Shown here piece by piece: positions 1 through 9,586 of a DNA stretch of 64,000 nt. This stretch comes from Candidatus Tisiphia endosymbiont of Beris chalybata (lineage in GTDB: Bacteria; Pseudomonadota; Alphaproteobacteria; Rickettsiales; Rickettsiaceae): assembly GCF_964026555.1 (NCBI RefSeq), contig NZ_OZ032159.1, forward strand, positions 1,240,001-1,304,000, written 5' to 3'. Each line of letters opens with the position of its first letter. Positions within the stretch are counted from its first letter, which is position 1. The translations under genes were made by a program, and so were the position numbers. The notes under the pieces are model-generated. The model saw only the letters and a list, made by a program, of their open reading frames with translations, searched no databases and was not told the origin of the DNA.

Positions 1-73
1 TTGTAGATAGTTTATGAAAATAATAGTCTCTCTATTTAAAGCTTTTTTGGTCTAAACATAGGGGCGCAGTTCA
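1..73 (+). mobile_element. Right end of an IS3-family element
   Basis: These bases match the right end of the complete IS3-family element at 43850-45184, including the last codons of orfB and the terminal GGGGCGCAGTTCA. The rest of this copy lies before the window. It interrupts the IS630-type transposase relic that starts at base 74, because the IS630 homology resumes exactly where the IS3 end stops. Confidence 0.9.
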
Positions 74-783
74 GTTTCTATTTCTTTTCTCTTATGAAAG
101 TTAATATTTTATCCATAACTACTACTTGTCCTTGCTTTAGTTCTCTAATTAAGAAATCTTTTATATAAGTTTCGAATAAAATAGAATTACATGTTCCTTC
201 GAATAGTAAAGGTGCAATAATCTGCTTATTACAAAGTCCTGCTATCATCGATACCCTTCTTTTGTGCTGATAGACTTTTTTGTCATAGCACCTTGATCCC
301 TTTGCGCTCCAGCCGTTAGTAGGACATGCGTTATCTTCTATACCAGACTCATCTAAATATACTAACTTCTCTAGCGGTATTTTTTCTATCTCTTTGATAA
401 ACTTCTCCCTTGCAACTTCATCTCTTTTAGGATGAATAAAAGTTTTTTTTATAACTATAACCTAATTTTTGAATCCCATGCCAAATAGTAGTAGCACCAC
501 ATTTACCAAAAATTCTTGCTAATTCTTTTAAACTTTTATCTTGGTTATTATCAATAAATTCCTTAAATTCTTCCATATCCTTTATCTTATTATTATGTCC
601 TTTTTGATACCCCTTTTTAGGTGTTATATCACCCCCTTCTTTTTTTATATTTTGCCATTTATGTAGTGTTTGCCGTGAGATATTTAGTAACTCCTTGACT
701 TTACTTACACTCATTCCTGCTTCTATTAGCTTTATCGCTCTTATTCTTAATTCGTATGGATAAGGTTTGCTCATTTTAATCAT
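74..783 (-). pseudogene. IS630-family transposase, frameshifted and truncated
   Basis: The upstream half (427-783) encodes an N-terminal helix-turn-helix region beginning MSKPYPYELRIRAIKLIEAG, typical of IS630 transposases. The downstream half (74-426) continues in other frames with the DDE-domain segments YLDESGIEDNACP and VVVMD. At least two frame breaks are visible: one near 427 and one near 105, after which the reading NFHKRKEIET resumes. The C-terminus with the last catalytic acid is cut off by the IS3 end at base 73. A C-terminal piece of the same transposase type survives at 15055-15243. This is a dead copy. Confidence 0.85.
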
Positions 784-913
784 AAGTTTTTTTATATGTA
801 TAGCTTATAACTTCTTATTAACCGTGTCAATAGCTTAATCGATTATGCTGTACTATGAGAGAATACGTGAGCACAACCGAATCCTGCAAAATCAAGTGTC
901 ACCAGCTAAATGT

Positions 914-977
914 CGCAGGCTATACGCTGCGCGCTCGCCATTTAAAATAAAATCCAATGCTTGAAGTACGAGCGTAT
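914..977 (-). repeat. Partial palindromic repeat, family B
   Basis: The segment reading CGCTCGCCATTTAAAATAAA and then TTGAAGTACGAGC matches one half of the family B repeat found complete at 24858-24986, 27761-27890 and 36655-36774. Its end lies inside the apparent start of the group II intron reading frame, so the first residues of that frame are repeat-derived. Confidence 0.7.
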
Positions 978-1223
978 ATACAAGAAATTAATTATATTAA
1001 TCCAGTCATTAGAGGCTGGTACCAATATTACGGGAAATTCTATAAGACTACATTGAAATGGCTATGGAGAAATCTTAACCATTACTTAAGTTGCTGGGTT
1101 AGGCGCAAATATAGCAAATATCAAAGGCACAAAGTCAAGGCATGTAGATATTTAGCGAACATAGCCATAACAAAACCTGTTTTATTCTTTCACTGGAAAT
1201 TAGGGTATGTCCTAACGGCTTAG
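978..1223 (+). pseudogene. Group II intron reverse transcriptase/maturase, C-terminal fragment
   Basis: About 80 codons encode the maturase-specific (domain X) part of a group II intron protein, with INPVIRGWYQYYGKFYKTT followed by a basic tail. The reverse transcriptase palm and finger domains are missing. The apparent upstream codons come from a family B palindromic repeat, so no native start exists. The fragment lies directly before a recognisable intron domain V, as in real group II introns, so this is the 3' remnant of a retroelement that can no longer move on its own. Confidence 0.85.
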
Positions 1224-1230
1224 ATATTGG

Positions 1231-1305
1231 GAGCCGTATGAGCTGAGAAGTTCACGTACGGTTCTGCAAGGGGCTTGTGGTGTAATCCCTCAGGACTACT
1301 CACCA
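1231..1305 (+). ncRNA. Group II intron domains V and VI (3' end)
   Basis: Bases 1231-1264 form a 34-nt domain V: GAGCCGTATG pairs with CACGTACGGTTC around a short GAGA-capped stem. This is the catalytic hairpin of group II introns. The next roughly 40 bases, ending near CTACTCAC, fit domain VI and the 3' splice site. The 5' domains are absent. The 3' exon that follows appears to be an IS5-type transposase relic. Confidence 0.85.
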
Positions 1306-1317
1306 TAGTAGAAATAT

Positions 1318-1520
1318 TAGGAACTTTATTAAATCGAAAAATGCTATCCCAGTTATACCCTTAAGGTGTGTATTTACCTAATGATTCTAACTTAACCCCA
1401 AAAGATTTTTACGATACTAAACTTTATCGAAAACGACATATTATTGAAAGACTTTTTGGTAGGCTTAAAGAAAACAAACGAATTGCTATGCGATTTGATA
1501 AACTTGACTGTATAGTATAG
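1318..1520 (+). pseudogene. IS5-family transposase, C-terminal fragment
   Basis: Two frames carry a decayed transposase tail: KSKNAIPVIP, then after an in-frame break RKRHIIERLFGRLKENKRIA and AMRFDKLD. The pattern of a glutamate followed by R-x-F-G-R-x-K is the C-terminal catalytic signature of IS5-family DDE enzymes. The 5' part is missing (group II intron upstream), and the 3' end runs into the inverted-repeat element at 1509. Confidence 0.75.
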
Positions 1521-1792
1521 TCCATTAAGGTGTGTACAGGGTATTTATCTTCAAGTATGCATGACTACTATGCTTCCCGCGTACTCTCGTGTATGTATCA
1601 TAGTAACCTAAGCTATACCTTCCTCAACTCTATCGCTCTTGCTCTTATTAAAGCTTATAACTTATTTGTTAATAGTGCCATAGCTTGTATCATTATGATA
1701 TAGACACAATAGTGTGTTGGCAGTATAGTAGTCATGGATACTTGACAGTAAATACCCTGTACGCACTTTAATGGCCTATACTATATCATAAA
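1509..1792. repeat. 284-bp element with about 65-bp terminal inverted repeats
   Basis: The arm at about 1509-1573 and the arm at about 1723-1792 are imperfect inverse complements, sharing for example CATTAA, TACAGGGTATTTA, TCAAGTAT and CATGACTACTAT. The interior (about 150 bp) has no plausible gene. The size and long arms suggest a MITE-like non-autonomous element or a long hairpin. Part of the left half is repeated with drift at 17612-17682. It separates an IS5 relic from an IS630 relic. Confidence 0.7.
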
Positions 1793-2065
1793 TCAAAGAA
1801 AGTAAAAGAATACCTGGTAAATAGCACAATAGAATTAATATTTTTACCTCCATATAGCCCTAATCTTAATCCTATTGAACGATTATGGAAGTTTATGCAT
1901 AGAATTGTAACAAATAATAAATTTTACCATAATTTTGCTCAATTTGCAGAAGCTATAGATAGATTTTTTGGTAACATTGATCAGTACAAACATAAATTGA
2001 GTACTCTCATAACTGATCAATTCCAAACCATTCCCCTTAACCATTTCTCCAACTCTTCAGGTTAA
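1787..2065 (+). pseudogene. IS630-family transposase, C-terminal fragment
   Basis: The frame encodes the end of a Tc1/mariner-like DDE domain: IELIFLPPYSPNLNPIERLW, with the last catalytic acidic residue in NPIE, followed by a helical tail ending at TAA. It lacks a start and the first two catalytic residues. It differs from the IS630 relics at 74-783 and at 7379-8372, so a third IS630 type has been present here. Confidence 0.8.
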
Positions 2066-2137
2066 TTGAGTATATCTGATACTTAACACTTAACTGACAA
2101 ATGCACAATGGTTGAGCATGTTATTTAATTTTTTTGC

Positions 2138-2302
2138 TCATTTTTTATCAGGACAAGTTAATATATAGGATATGGTACCGTTTTTCTCAACTATTCTTTT
2201 CATGAAGCCATGCTGTATCAATTCTTCTATAGTTGCTTCTATTTCCTCAGTAGTTTTGCCCTGCATTACTGCCATATCTTGTATACTAATAGATTGCTGC
2301 AT
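2138..2302 (-). CDS. Small protein of 54 residues downstream of the Rpn-like nuclease gene
   Basis: The frame starts with MQQSISIQDMAVMQGKTTEE and ends in TCPDKK. It is charged and predicted helical, with a short IEELIQHG helix followed by a strand-like segment, resembling a winged-helix fragment. It lies 12 bp downstream of the Rpn-type gene on the same strand, so the two may be co-transcribed. I recognise no family. It could be an accessory protein or a decayed remnant; its frame is intact. Confidence 0.5.
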   Translation of the reverse strand: MQQSISIQDMAVMQGKTTEEIEATIEELIQHGFMKRIVEKNGTISYILTCPDKK

Positions 2303-2314
2303 ATTATTTATCAC

Positions 2315-3232
2315 CTAATTCTTTAATTTTTCTAATGATTCTTTAGTCAATCCGGTATATTTAATAATCTTTTCCATTGGTTCATTATTTAAGAACATTT
2401 CTTTTGCGCTAGCTATAGCTTGTTTAGCTTCGCCAATCCCTATACCTTCTTCTTTGCCTATTTGGATACCTTCTTCTATTCCATCTTGTTTATATTTCTT
2501 GATAGTATTGGTTTGGATTCGGAGCCATTTCAGGTGATCTTCGTAATCTTCTCTTTCCGCCTGGCTAAAGTTCATCACTTCAAGTACATTTAGAGCTTTT
2601 TTCAGCCCTATTCCTTCTAGGTTTTGCGGCAGGTTATCTTTGTCTAATAAATTATATTTAGTTAAAAAGGCTGCCCAAATATCAAGAGAAGTCTGTATTT
2701 TGGCAATTAGACCTGATAGCTCATTGCCAACCGCATCAGCAAACTTCTTTAACTCTATAGTATGAAGCTCTAAATCTTTAAAATATTTACAACCATTATC
2801 TTTCTCAACAATATGAAATACATTATGATACTTATCAGATTCTGGGATACTAGTAAAGTTCAGAATATGAATACCTATGGCTTTAGAAAGAAGAGAATAA
2901 TCTTCAGATTCCTTTAATTGCTCGGTATAAAGTTTAGCCCAGTAATATAAGGCTCTTTTATCATAGTCAGCTTCATCACTAATTTGGATTTCAATATTGA
3001 ATCTTTTACCATCAATTCCTAATGCTTTAATGTCAAGGATAGATAATTTATCATTTCTAAAGTTTTTAGGATTATAGGGGTTAAGTAGAGTAAGCTGCGC
3101 TACTTGATCTTCTTGAGACACGATGGAATTGATTAAGGAAATAAGTAAGTCCTTATTTTCTTCAACACCGAAGATTTTCTTAAAAGCAATGTCGACGCGA
3201 GGGGTAATTCTTTCCATATTTATGAGTTTCAC
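2315..3232 (-). CDS. Rpn family recombination-promoting nuclease / PD-(D/E)XK transposase-like protein
   Basis: The 305-residue protein begins with the family hallmark ITPRVDIAFKKIFG and has the nuclease-like core D...RFNIEIQIS near residues 70-85, in which the E-x-Q pair matches the PD-(D/E)XK fold of Rpn/YhgA-like proteins. The C-terminal third contains glycine-rich repeats (EEGIQIGKEEGIGIGEAK) and a helical tail, also typical. Family members cleave DNA and promote RecA-independent recombination; they are common in Rickettsia as multicopy genes. A second ATG five codons in (MERITPR) is an alternative start. The gene is full length. Confidence 0.85.
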   Translation of the reverse strand: MKLINMERITPRVDIAFKKIFGVEENKDLLISLINSIVSQEDQVAQLTLLNPYNPKNFRNDKLSILDIKALGIDGKRFNIEIQISDEADYDKRALYYWAKLYTEQLKESEDYSLLSKAIGIHILNFTSIPESDKYHNVFHIVEKDNGCKYFKDLELHTIELKKFADAVGNELSGLIAKIQTSLDIWAAFLTKYNLLDKDNLPQNLEGIGLKKALNVLEVMNFSQAEREDYEDHLKWLRIQTNTIKKYKQDGIEEGIQIGKEEGIGIGEAKQAIASAKEMFLNNEPMEKIIKYTGLTKESLEKLKN

Positions 3233-3327
3233 TAGAATTTATTATTGTAAGTAATTATACCATAGAAACGGCAAAGGTACTATCATAAAGGAAGATAGCT
3301 TTGAGCTTTTCTACGTTTAGTGATAGC

Positions 3328-3367
3328 ATAGAATAATTGAACCTTCTTACTTGCCCAATTATTCTAT
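3328..3367. repeat. 12-bp inverted repeat in the spacer upstream of the Rpn gene
   Basis: ATAGAATAATTG at 3328-3339 is exactly complementary to CAATTATTCTAT at 3356-3367, with a 16-bp loop. It lies in the 311-bp spacer between the start of the Rpn gene (3232) and the frameshifted gene at 3544. No poly-T follows, so it is more likely a repeat or a regulatory site than a terminator. I see nothing else in that spacer. Confidence 0.5.
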
Positions 3368-3543
3368 CCCATATTTTCTCATTTACAACTTATTTTGTTA
3401 ACAGTGCCATACTAAAATGCATTGAATTAGAATGAAGTAACTTTAAATATTATATATTTTTTTTAACGAGAAATGATTAGTAGTCAAATAAAAATCCTTA
3501 TAATTCTTAGTTTAATATTAATATAAATAATGGTAAAAAAGTT

Positions 3544-3949
3544 ATGCTGAATAGAGACAATATTGCTAATGTTATTAAATTTCAGGCACCATTTGAACGC
3601 CTTAAATCATATATTAATTGTCCTGATATTGCCTTACAAAGCAATAATTACCCAAGCAATTATTGATGCCACTAATATATCCGAATTACCTGTAGCAAAA
3701 AAATTGGAACAAGAAGCAAAGGCTTGGATCTTTGGAGGCGGTGAATCATTTAAATCTACCTGCCTAGAAGGGGGGATTGAACCTACTTTTGTGGTAAAAG
3801 TTACTAAAGAAATTATAAAACTACATAAACGTCAGTCTAGATTTAGGAATTCCTTTAAAAAAACGCTAACTTCGATAAATCCCCTTACCCAATTTATTTC
3901 GGCTAGCAAAATGGGAAGAACTCAAAACATTAAGCGCAGGCATATTTAA
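3544..3949 (+). pseudogene. Phage-like small protein, frameshifted
   Basis: An ATG at 3544 opens a frame beginning MLNRDNIANVIKFQAPFERL that stops after about 40 codons. The adjacent frame then continues with AIITQAIIDATN, AKKLEQEAKAWIFGGGESFK and VVKVTKEIIKLHKRQ to a stop at 3949. Joined, they give one protein of about 135 residues. The composition (a helix, then EAKAWI...F...CLEGGI) resembles small proteins encoded near packaging genes in alphaproteobacterial prophages; this assignment is from memory and weak. The frameshift makes it probably non-functional. Confidence 0.5.
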
Positions 3950-4136
3950 ATAGTACTTACCATTATAGTCTTTGGCTGATAAGTGACGCAATCAGTGCTC
4001 GTCGCAGGTTACTTAAATTACAGCTTGCTTTATACAAGCCTAGGCTCAAAAGAAATAACTAAACTATAACAGAAGGATACCATAAAATTTTCTACTAATC
4101 ACCAATACAATCTAATGCGTGCTTACACTATACTCT

Positions 4137-4210
4137 TCGCTTTTCAAGAGCTGTTATTTCATTTTATCAGGGATTTGCGTGCTTATGCGCTACTTTGTAT
4201 ACTGCGCGCG
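4137..4210 (-). repeat. Partial palindromic repeat, family B
   Basis: CTTTTCAAGAGCTGTTATTT, TCATTTTATCAGGGA and GCGTGCTTATGCGC match the left half of family B read in the minus orientation (compare 27761-27890). The second half is missing. Confidence 0.6.
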
Positions 4211-4276
4211 GCCAGATAAAAGTCAACTCTTTGAAATCCATGAAGTATACCTCAAGGGAATTAAATGACTCTTGAG

Positions 4277-4436
4277 GTATATACTGCTCGTACCTGAAGA
4301 GTTGGTAGACGATAGAATCAACTTCAAGAAGAGCGAGGAGTGGCAAAGTCGAGCAGCGCAGCGTGCTATAAAGTACGTGAGCAGCCTCGATCTTTAGGGC
4401 ACGACGACGCCAATTCTTGCAGTTCCTAGAGTATAC
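4277..4436 (+). repeat. Palindromic repeat, family A (copy 1)
   Basis: This 160-bp unit opens with GTATATACTGCTCGTACCTG and ends with GCAGTTCCTAGAGTATAC. Near-identical copies are at 45900-46056 and 52111-52266. Internally, GTTGGTAGACGATAGAATCA and the later GACGACGCCAATTCTTGCAG are partly self-complementary, and the centre carries AGTACGTGAGCA as in family B. It resembles Rickettsia palindromic elements in size and placement. Confidence 0.8.
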
Positions 4437-4672
4437 TTCAACGCAAAGGCAGCAAAGAGGGCCAGGCAGCTTCCGTTTTGATACTCTACGTTCTGGGCAG
4501 GAAATTTTTATAACTTGAGTTATGCGTATTTTATCTGCAAAATAGCAGAAATTTTTTGCAATAGGCACTATTTCTACAAGCGAGCTTGGCAAGAGGTCTA
4601 ATGATTACTTAGTCTCTTTTTATATTATATCGCCCTTAAAAAAGAGTAAACTTTTAGATAACACGCTATATT

Positions 4673-5104
4673 TTAAGCAGTGACTACCGCTTTAACCGTT
4701 GTATCCGTTTTAATATTTACTCGAAGTTTTTCTTGAATTCTCGCGGCTTTACCACTTAACTTTCTTAAGTAATAAAGTTTAGCACGCCTTACAATGCCAT
4801 ATTTAACTACTGTTATGGAGTGAACCATAGGAGAACAAATCATAAATCTTCGCTCTACTCCTTCTCCATGGCTTACTTTCCGTACAACGAACGACGAAGC
4901 AATCCCACTATTTCTTCTCGCAATTACTACCCCTTCATAGGCTTGTAATCTCTCAACTACTTTTTCTTTGCCATCTTTTTCAAATGAGCGATCAATTATT
5001 TTGACCATAACTTTTATGGTATCCCCTGCTTTAAAAACAGGAATTTTTTTATTTTCTGTTAGCTTGACAACTTGTTGTTGTTCAAATTCTTTAATAATGT
5101 TCAT
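4673..5104 (-). CDS. rplS: 50S ribosomal protein L19
   Basis: The 143-residue product aligns with bacterial L19 throughout: [46 protein letters not shown] and [15 protein letters not shown] are all family signatures. L19 sits at the 30S-50S interface of the ribosome. It is longer than the usual 115-130 residues because of a short C-terminal extension, as in other Rickettsiales. Its ATG overlaps the trmD stop by 4 bp, so trmD-rplS form an operon, the conserved bacterial arrangement. rpsP and rimM, often upstream, are absent here. Confidence 0.97.
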   Translation of the reverse strand: MNIIKEFEQQQVVKLTENKKIPVFKAGDTIKVMVKIIDRSFEKDGKEKVVERLQAYEGVVIARRNSGIASSFVVRKVSHGEGVERRFMICSPMVHSITVVKYGIVRRAKLYYLRKLSGKAARIQEKLRVNIKTDTTVKAVVTA

Positions 5105-5820
5105 CGACTCCCACTCCTAGTAACACTTAATAATTCTGGCCTACGTTTTTTAGTAATTTCAATAGATTGCTGTTGTTTCCACTCTCTAATTAACTGATGA
5201 TTACCAGACAACAAAACATCAGGGACTTTTTTTTCTCTCCACTCTACTGGTCTAGTATATAAAGGGCATTCAAGCAAACCGCTAAATTCCCCATTCTGTT
5301 CAAAAGATTCTGATTGTAATGTCTCTTTGTTTGTTAATACATTAGGAAGTAATCTAATCAAACAATCCAGAATAGCGAGCGCTGCTATTTCGCCCCCTGA
5401 TAGAATATAATCCCCTATACTGATTTCGACAATATTATACTCTTCAATTAGGCGTTCGTCAATCCCTTCAAAGCGTCCACATAAAATTATTATTTCGCTT
5501 TTTTTAATAATTTCATGAGCCATAGCTTGGGTAAATAGTTTTCCTCTGGGGGAGGGATAGTATATTTGTACATCCTTTTGAGTAGATAGTACATGTTCTA
5601 TGCAATTTCCCCCCACGTCTGGTCGCATTATTAACCCATTCCCCCCACCATACGCCTCATCGTCAACTTTTTTATGTTTAGTTAAGCCGAAGTTTCTAAT
5701 GTTAATTATCTCATAATCCCAAATCCCGTTCCGAAGGGCTTGCCCTGCAAGAGAATATTGTAAAGGCCCAGGGAACATATCAGGAAATATAGTTAATATT
5801 GAAGCGTGTAATAAAGACAT
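5101..5820 (-). CDS. trmD: tRNA (guanine(37)-N(1))-methyltransferase TrmD
   Basis: TrmD methylates G37 next to the anticodon using S-adenosylmethionine, which prevents +1 frameshifting. The knotted SAM site is clear: [31 protein letters not shown] and [12 protein letters not shown] place the start at the ATG at 5820 ([17 protein letters not shown]), which gives 239 residues, the normal length. The frame is open for 23 more codons upstream, but these encode an Asn/Tyr-rich stretch with no homology. It is the first gene of a two-gene operon with rplS. Confidence 0.97.
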   Translation of the reverse strand: MSLLHASILTIFPDMFPGPLQYSLAGQALRNGIWDYEIINIRNFGLTKHKKVDDEAYGGGNGLIMRPDVGGNCIEHVLSTQKDVQIYYPSPRGKLFTQAMAHEIIKKSEIIILCGRFEGIDERLIEEYNIVEISIGDYILSGGEIAALAILDCLIRLLPNVLTNKETLQSESFEQNGEFSGLLECPLYTRPVEWREKKVPDVLLSGNHQLIREWKQQQSIEITKKRRPELLSVTRSGSR

Positions 5821-6035
5821 GCAAAAAATATAATAATTATAAACAAAAAAATTGCTTTGATTTATATTATAGTTTATATAATTAAACAATATATACTGTT
5901 AGATATTTATTGTCCTCAGTTTTTACTGCGTACTGTAAATATCTAAGTAGATGTAAGACATATCTTGTTAACTAAACTAGCAGCAGCACTAAAGTATAGC
6001 AAAGTGCATTATCGTAAAAAACTTATTTACTATCT

Positions 6036-6112
<77 letters not shown>

Positions 6113-7365
6113 TAAAAGAACAAAAATCACATAATTATAGTGTCTTGCAGGCACTGAATTCCTAGTACTCATGACATTTTCCCTATTATTGAGGTTAAGG
6201 CTTAAAGTGTAGGAAAAATTGCATTATCTGTCAATCTTTATTCATATTATGCTCAGGGCTGCCTCATATAAAAAATTATATAAGTAATATTGAATAAAAA
6301 TTATTATAGTAGTGGTTACAAATAAGTGAGTGGTAACCATGAGAGAAGAAGAATTACGAGAAAGTTTTGAAGACTTTATTAATGGAATAAATGATCATAG
6401 AGTTGATAGGAATAAGCTTCATAGTGTGGAGGAGATTTTATTTTTTGACTTTAACTGCAATTATTTGTGGAGCAGAAGGTTGGCGAGATATTGAACGATT
6501 TGGCAGGTTAAAATTAGAATTTTTACGTACGGTGTTTCCATATGCTAATGGAATTCCTTCTGACGATACGTTACGACGTTTTTTTCGAGTACTTGATCCT
6601 AAAACATTCAGCACATGCTTTACCGTTTGGGCAAGTAGCTTAAAACTTCCAAGTAGCACACATATAGCTATAGATGGGAAAGTGTCTCGTCATACATTCG
6701 ATGGTGATAAGAATCCATTACATATGGTATCAGCTTTTGCTAGTGAATGTCGAACAGTGTTAGCACAAGAGAAAGTATCTGATAAAAGTAATGAAATTAC
6801 AGCAATACCTAAATTACTTGGTATTCTAGACATAAAAGGAGCTATTGTTACCATTGATGCTATGGGCTGTCAAAGAGAGATTGCCCAAGCAATTATCGAT
6901 AAAGAAGCAGATTACATATTATCATTAAAAGGTAATCAAGGAAATTTACACCAAGATATTAAGTTAGTATTTGCAGATAAAGAGTTGCTGAATGAATTGT
7001 CAGTTGATATCAATCAAACAACTGACGGAAGTGAGCATGGACGTATTGAAGAACGGATTTATCGAGCTGTTACTATGCCACAAGAATTACAGGAGCAACA
7101 TAATTGGCCGGAGCTTAAGACAATTATAGAGGTTATAAGTAAACGAGAAATAAAAGGAGTTTTATCTGAAGAAACAAGATATTACATTAGCTCTTTAGAG
7201 CAAGAAGCAGTAAAAATCGGTATGGCAATCCGATCTCATTGGGCTATTGAGAATAGTGTGCACTGGATTTTGGATGTTAGTTTTAGAGATGATGATTCAC
7301 GTATTAGAAAAGGTAATGCTCCTCAAAATATAGCTATTATTAAACACATGGCATTGAATGTATTA

Positions 7366-8471
7366 TACCATTTCCCTATTATAAATAGATATATGAACAA
7401 TTACATATAGATTTTATAGTTTCTATTGAAATAGATTGAATAAATTCAATTACAGCATCTTCAAGTTTAGTTAAACAATCGTAAACTTTATTTTTTAATA
7501 CCGAATCTTTTAAATGTTGCCACAACCTCTCTACAGGATTTAACTCTGGACTATATGGTGGTAAGTACATAATCTCAATATTAGCTGGTATTGTAAGACC
7601 TTTATGCCATCCAGCTCCATCCATCACTAGTATAACTTTTGTAGTTATATGTTTCGCAAATTCATTAAGAAAAACTTGCATACAGGCCTTATCAACATTC
7701 GGAATAATTAAACTAAAAGAGTCTCCATCTCTATGATTTGTAGCAGAATAAAGATAAAATGATTTAAATCCCAGCTTTGTAGGAACTGGAGTCCTACTGC
7801 CTTTTTCAAACCATCCTAAACCATGTTTTGTATTGGTCCCAAACCTAGTCTCATCAAAAAAATAAATAGGTACCATAGGATTATCTTGGTGTACTTGTTG
7901 TAGATTTTTTTTTGAATTCTTCTTGAGAAGATGTGTCAGCTTTGTAATGCCTCTTTCTACCAGTAATATGCCTAAACCCAAGTGCCCCTAGCATTCTATG
8001 TATACTAGATTTTTCTATATCTATATCAAATTTTTCTTTTATCACTATCTTTAATTTCTTAATCGTAATACTACTGTCTCTCTTTATCAAAGTTTTAATC
8101 TCATCTTTTTGAGCAGTATTTAATTTTGATCTAGAAGGCTTTGCTATGTTCTTGAGACCATCAATGCCTTGATCTCGAAATAGAGCAACCCATCTATGTA
8201 GCGAAGATCTGTTGATATCATAAACTTCCGCTACTTTCTTAATACCATGCTTACTCGATGCTAGTATGGCTTTTAATCTTGTTACTACAACACCATTCTT
8301 CCCTCCGTTATTCAAAGCTTCCCTTGCTTTTAATACTAATTCGTCATTTATCATTTTTGATACTTTAGGCATTTCCTTGTTACTTCCTATTATTTCATTA
8401 TTACCTAGCTTTATATCATAAATTACTCATTCTATCAATCTAATATCTCTGCTTATAATGGGGAAATGGTA
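7366..8471 (-). mobile_element. IS630-family element inserted in ISAs1 copy 1
   Basis: The ends TACCATTTCCC (left) and GGGAAATGGTA (right) are inverted repeats. The insertion splits the ISAs1 sequence GTATTACAG, whose flanks share TTA, consistent with the TA target duplication of IS630/Tc1 elements. It is about 1.1 kb and carries one transposase gene in two frames. Confidence 0.88.
7379..8372 (-). CDS. IS630-family transposase in two overlapping frames
   Basis: The first frame (7881-8372, MPKVSKMINDELVLKAREAL) has the N-terminal helix-turn-helix domains (YDINRSSLHRWVALFRDQG). The second (7379-7981) has the DDE domain: IYFFDETRFG, VILVMDGAGWH and LPPYSPELNPVERLW. They join at a run of nine A: with eight A the two would form one frame (EEFKKNLQQVHQDNP). 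The copy could be inactivated by one added base, or expression could depend on polymerase slippage at the A run. Confidence 0.85.
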
Positions 8472-8578
8472 TTACAGAAGGCTAAGCAAAAAAGGGATTC
8501 TATCAAGCAGCTTAGAAAAGCAGCTGGTTGGGATAATAATCAACTACTCACTATCTTAACGCCATGTTCGACTTTTTT

Positions 8579-9456
8579 TTAGCAGGTAACTAATTTTTCG
8601 AGTTGTGTTGGCACAAGTTTTAAAGACTTTGTCAAAAATGTAGCAATAGTATGAGCAAGTAATTTTCTAGCGATGCGAGATTGTAGATGCCAGTAACTCT
8701 TAACTCTGATAGCATTAATAGCAAAACGTTCTGTAAGCTGACCAATAACAGTTTCAATTAAACGACGAGTAGCAGTAATCCATTTAAGGAAATTCTTGGA
8801 TCTATTATCCTTCATATTCTTTTTTAAAGGTGTTTGTAAATCAATGTTTTTGGTGGCCAACTCATCTTTTAAATCCTGACCAAGATAGCCTTTATCGCCC
8901 AGTACCATGCCACTAATATTAGGAGACATTACTTGCAGAGCTTCACGTTCAGACCCATTAGCAGGAGTTATCATGAATCCAGCTATTCGACCTTCTTCAT
9001 TAATTAATACGTGTCCTAGAAAACCGTAATAATAGCTATCTTTCGAAGCGCAGTACCCATAGTCAGCGTATTCCTTAAAACATCGCCCTCTCGTTGCTCG
9101 GGCCAAATTTATTACAGGAATCGGTACCCCATCTATCATATGCAGATCTGATTTGCTTGCACTCTTAAACAAGTCGGCAAGCAGCATGTTCTTAATAGAT
9201 AAAAGACCGCTACATTGCTTCACATAAGACGGTCTACTCTTTAGATTGGGAAACCATTCTTGAAAATGACGTTTAAAATATTCCCATATCTGCTTGTCTT
9301 GGTGCAAACCGATAAATTCTCCCACCACTTCCATTGTTAATGCTTCCACGTCACTTAAGCAAGGTGGAAATCCTGCTTTCCTTACTTTGATATTTTTGGT
9401 TATTATAGTCATTTTTTCTTCTATGAAACAATACACAGTAATGATAAACTCTTCTA
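8579..9456 (-). pseudogene. IS982-family transposase type a, 5' end separated by an IS
   Basis: From the C-terminus (LEKLVTC at 8579) to LEEFIITVYCFIEE the protein is identical to the intact copies at 9587-10471 and 15952-16836. The first codons lie beyond the type b insertion, near 11604. An apparent longer frame running into 9562 is a chance fusion through the inserted IS ends. Catalytic motifs HMIDGVPIPV, MVLGDKGYLG and RRLIETVIGQL are present, but the native start is lost. Confidence 0.88.
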
Positions 9457-9586
9457 ACGTTAATTCTGGATAAGGGGAATATGGGAGGATAATAGATAAT
9501 AAACGCCATGTTCGACTTTTTTTTAAGATTGACAAAAGAATAGGATAGCCTAATAAGGTCATAGTTCAATTATCGAGAAAGAAGCT

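Larger units (their letters stand above)
3950..4672. other. Gene-free spacer with two palindromic repeats
   Basis: This 723-bp spacer holds a half copy of repeat family B (about 4137-4210) and a full copy of family A (4277-4436). A long antisense frame across it is repeat-derived. Bases 3950-4136 contain nothing I recognise. Near the rplS end, CTCTTTTT and AAAAAGAG (about 4613-4645) could form a weak terminator for rplS. Confidence 0.6.
6254..8558 (+). mobile_element. ISAs1-family element, copy 1 (interrupted and 3'-truncated)
   Basis: The left inverted repeat CAGGGCTGCC begins at 6254, as in the intact copy at 13823-15043. The element is split by an IS630 element at 7366-8471, and its last roughly 30 bp, including the right inverted repeat, are replaced by an IS982 element starting at 8559. 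Both ISAs1 copies have ATTATGCT directly before the left repeat. Confidence 0.9.
6339..8558 (+). pseudogene. ISAs1-family transposase, frameshifted and interrupted
   Basis: From ATG 6339 (MREEELRESFEDF) the frame matches the intact transposase at 13837-14958. A run of six T near 6441-6446 replaces five T in the intact copy, shifting the frame after about 35 codons. The remainder (from about 6450) reads normally until the IS630 insertion at 7366, and its last part resumes at 8472-8558. The DDE core (AIDGK, VTIDAMGCQ, LSLKGNQ) is present but the gene cannot make a full product. Confidence 0.92.

Noticed and set aside
4167..4592. A 141-codon frame on the minus strand
   Set aside because: Most of it lies in a family A repeat and the partial family B repeat. 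Similar translations appear in the other copies of the repeat, and it resembles no protein.
5821..5889. Upstream extension of trmD by 23 codons
   Set aside because: The added Asn/Tyr-rich residues are unlike any TrmD, and the ATG at 5820 gives the normal N-terminus.
6438..6659. A 73-codon frame on the minus strand (with the same frame at 14639-14878 on the plus strand)
   Set aside because: It is antisense to the ISAs1 transposase in both copies and has no features of its own.
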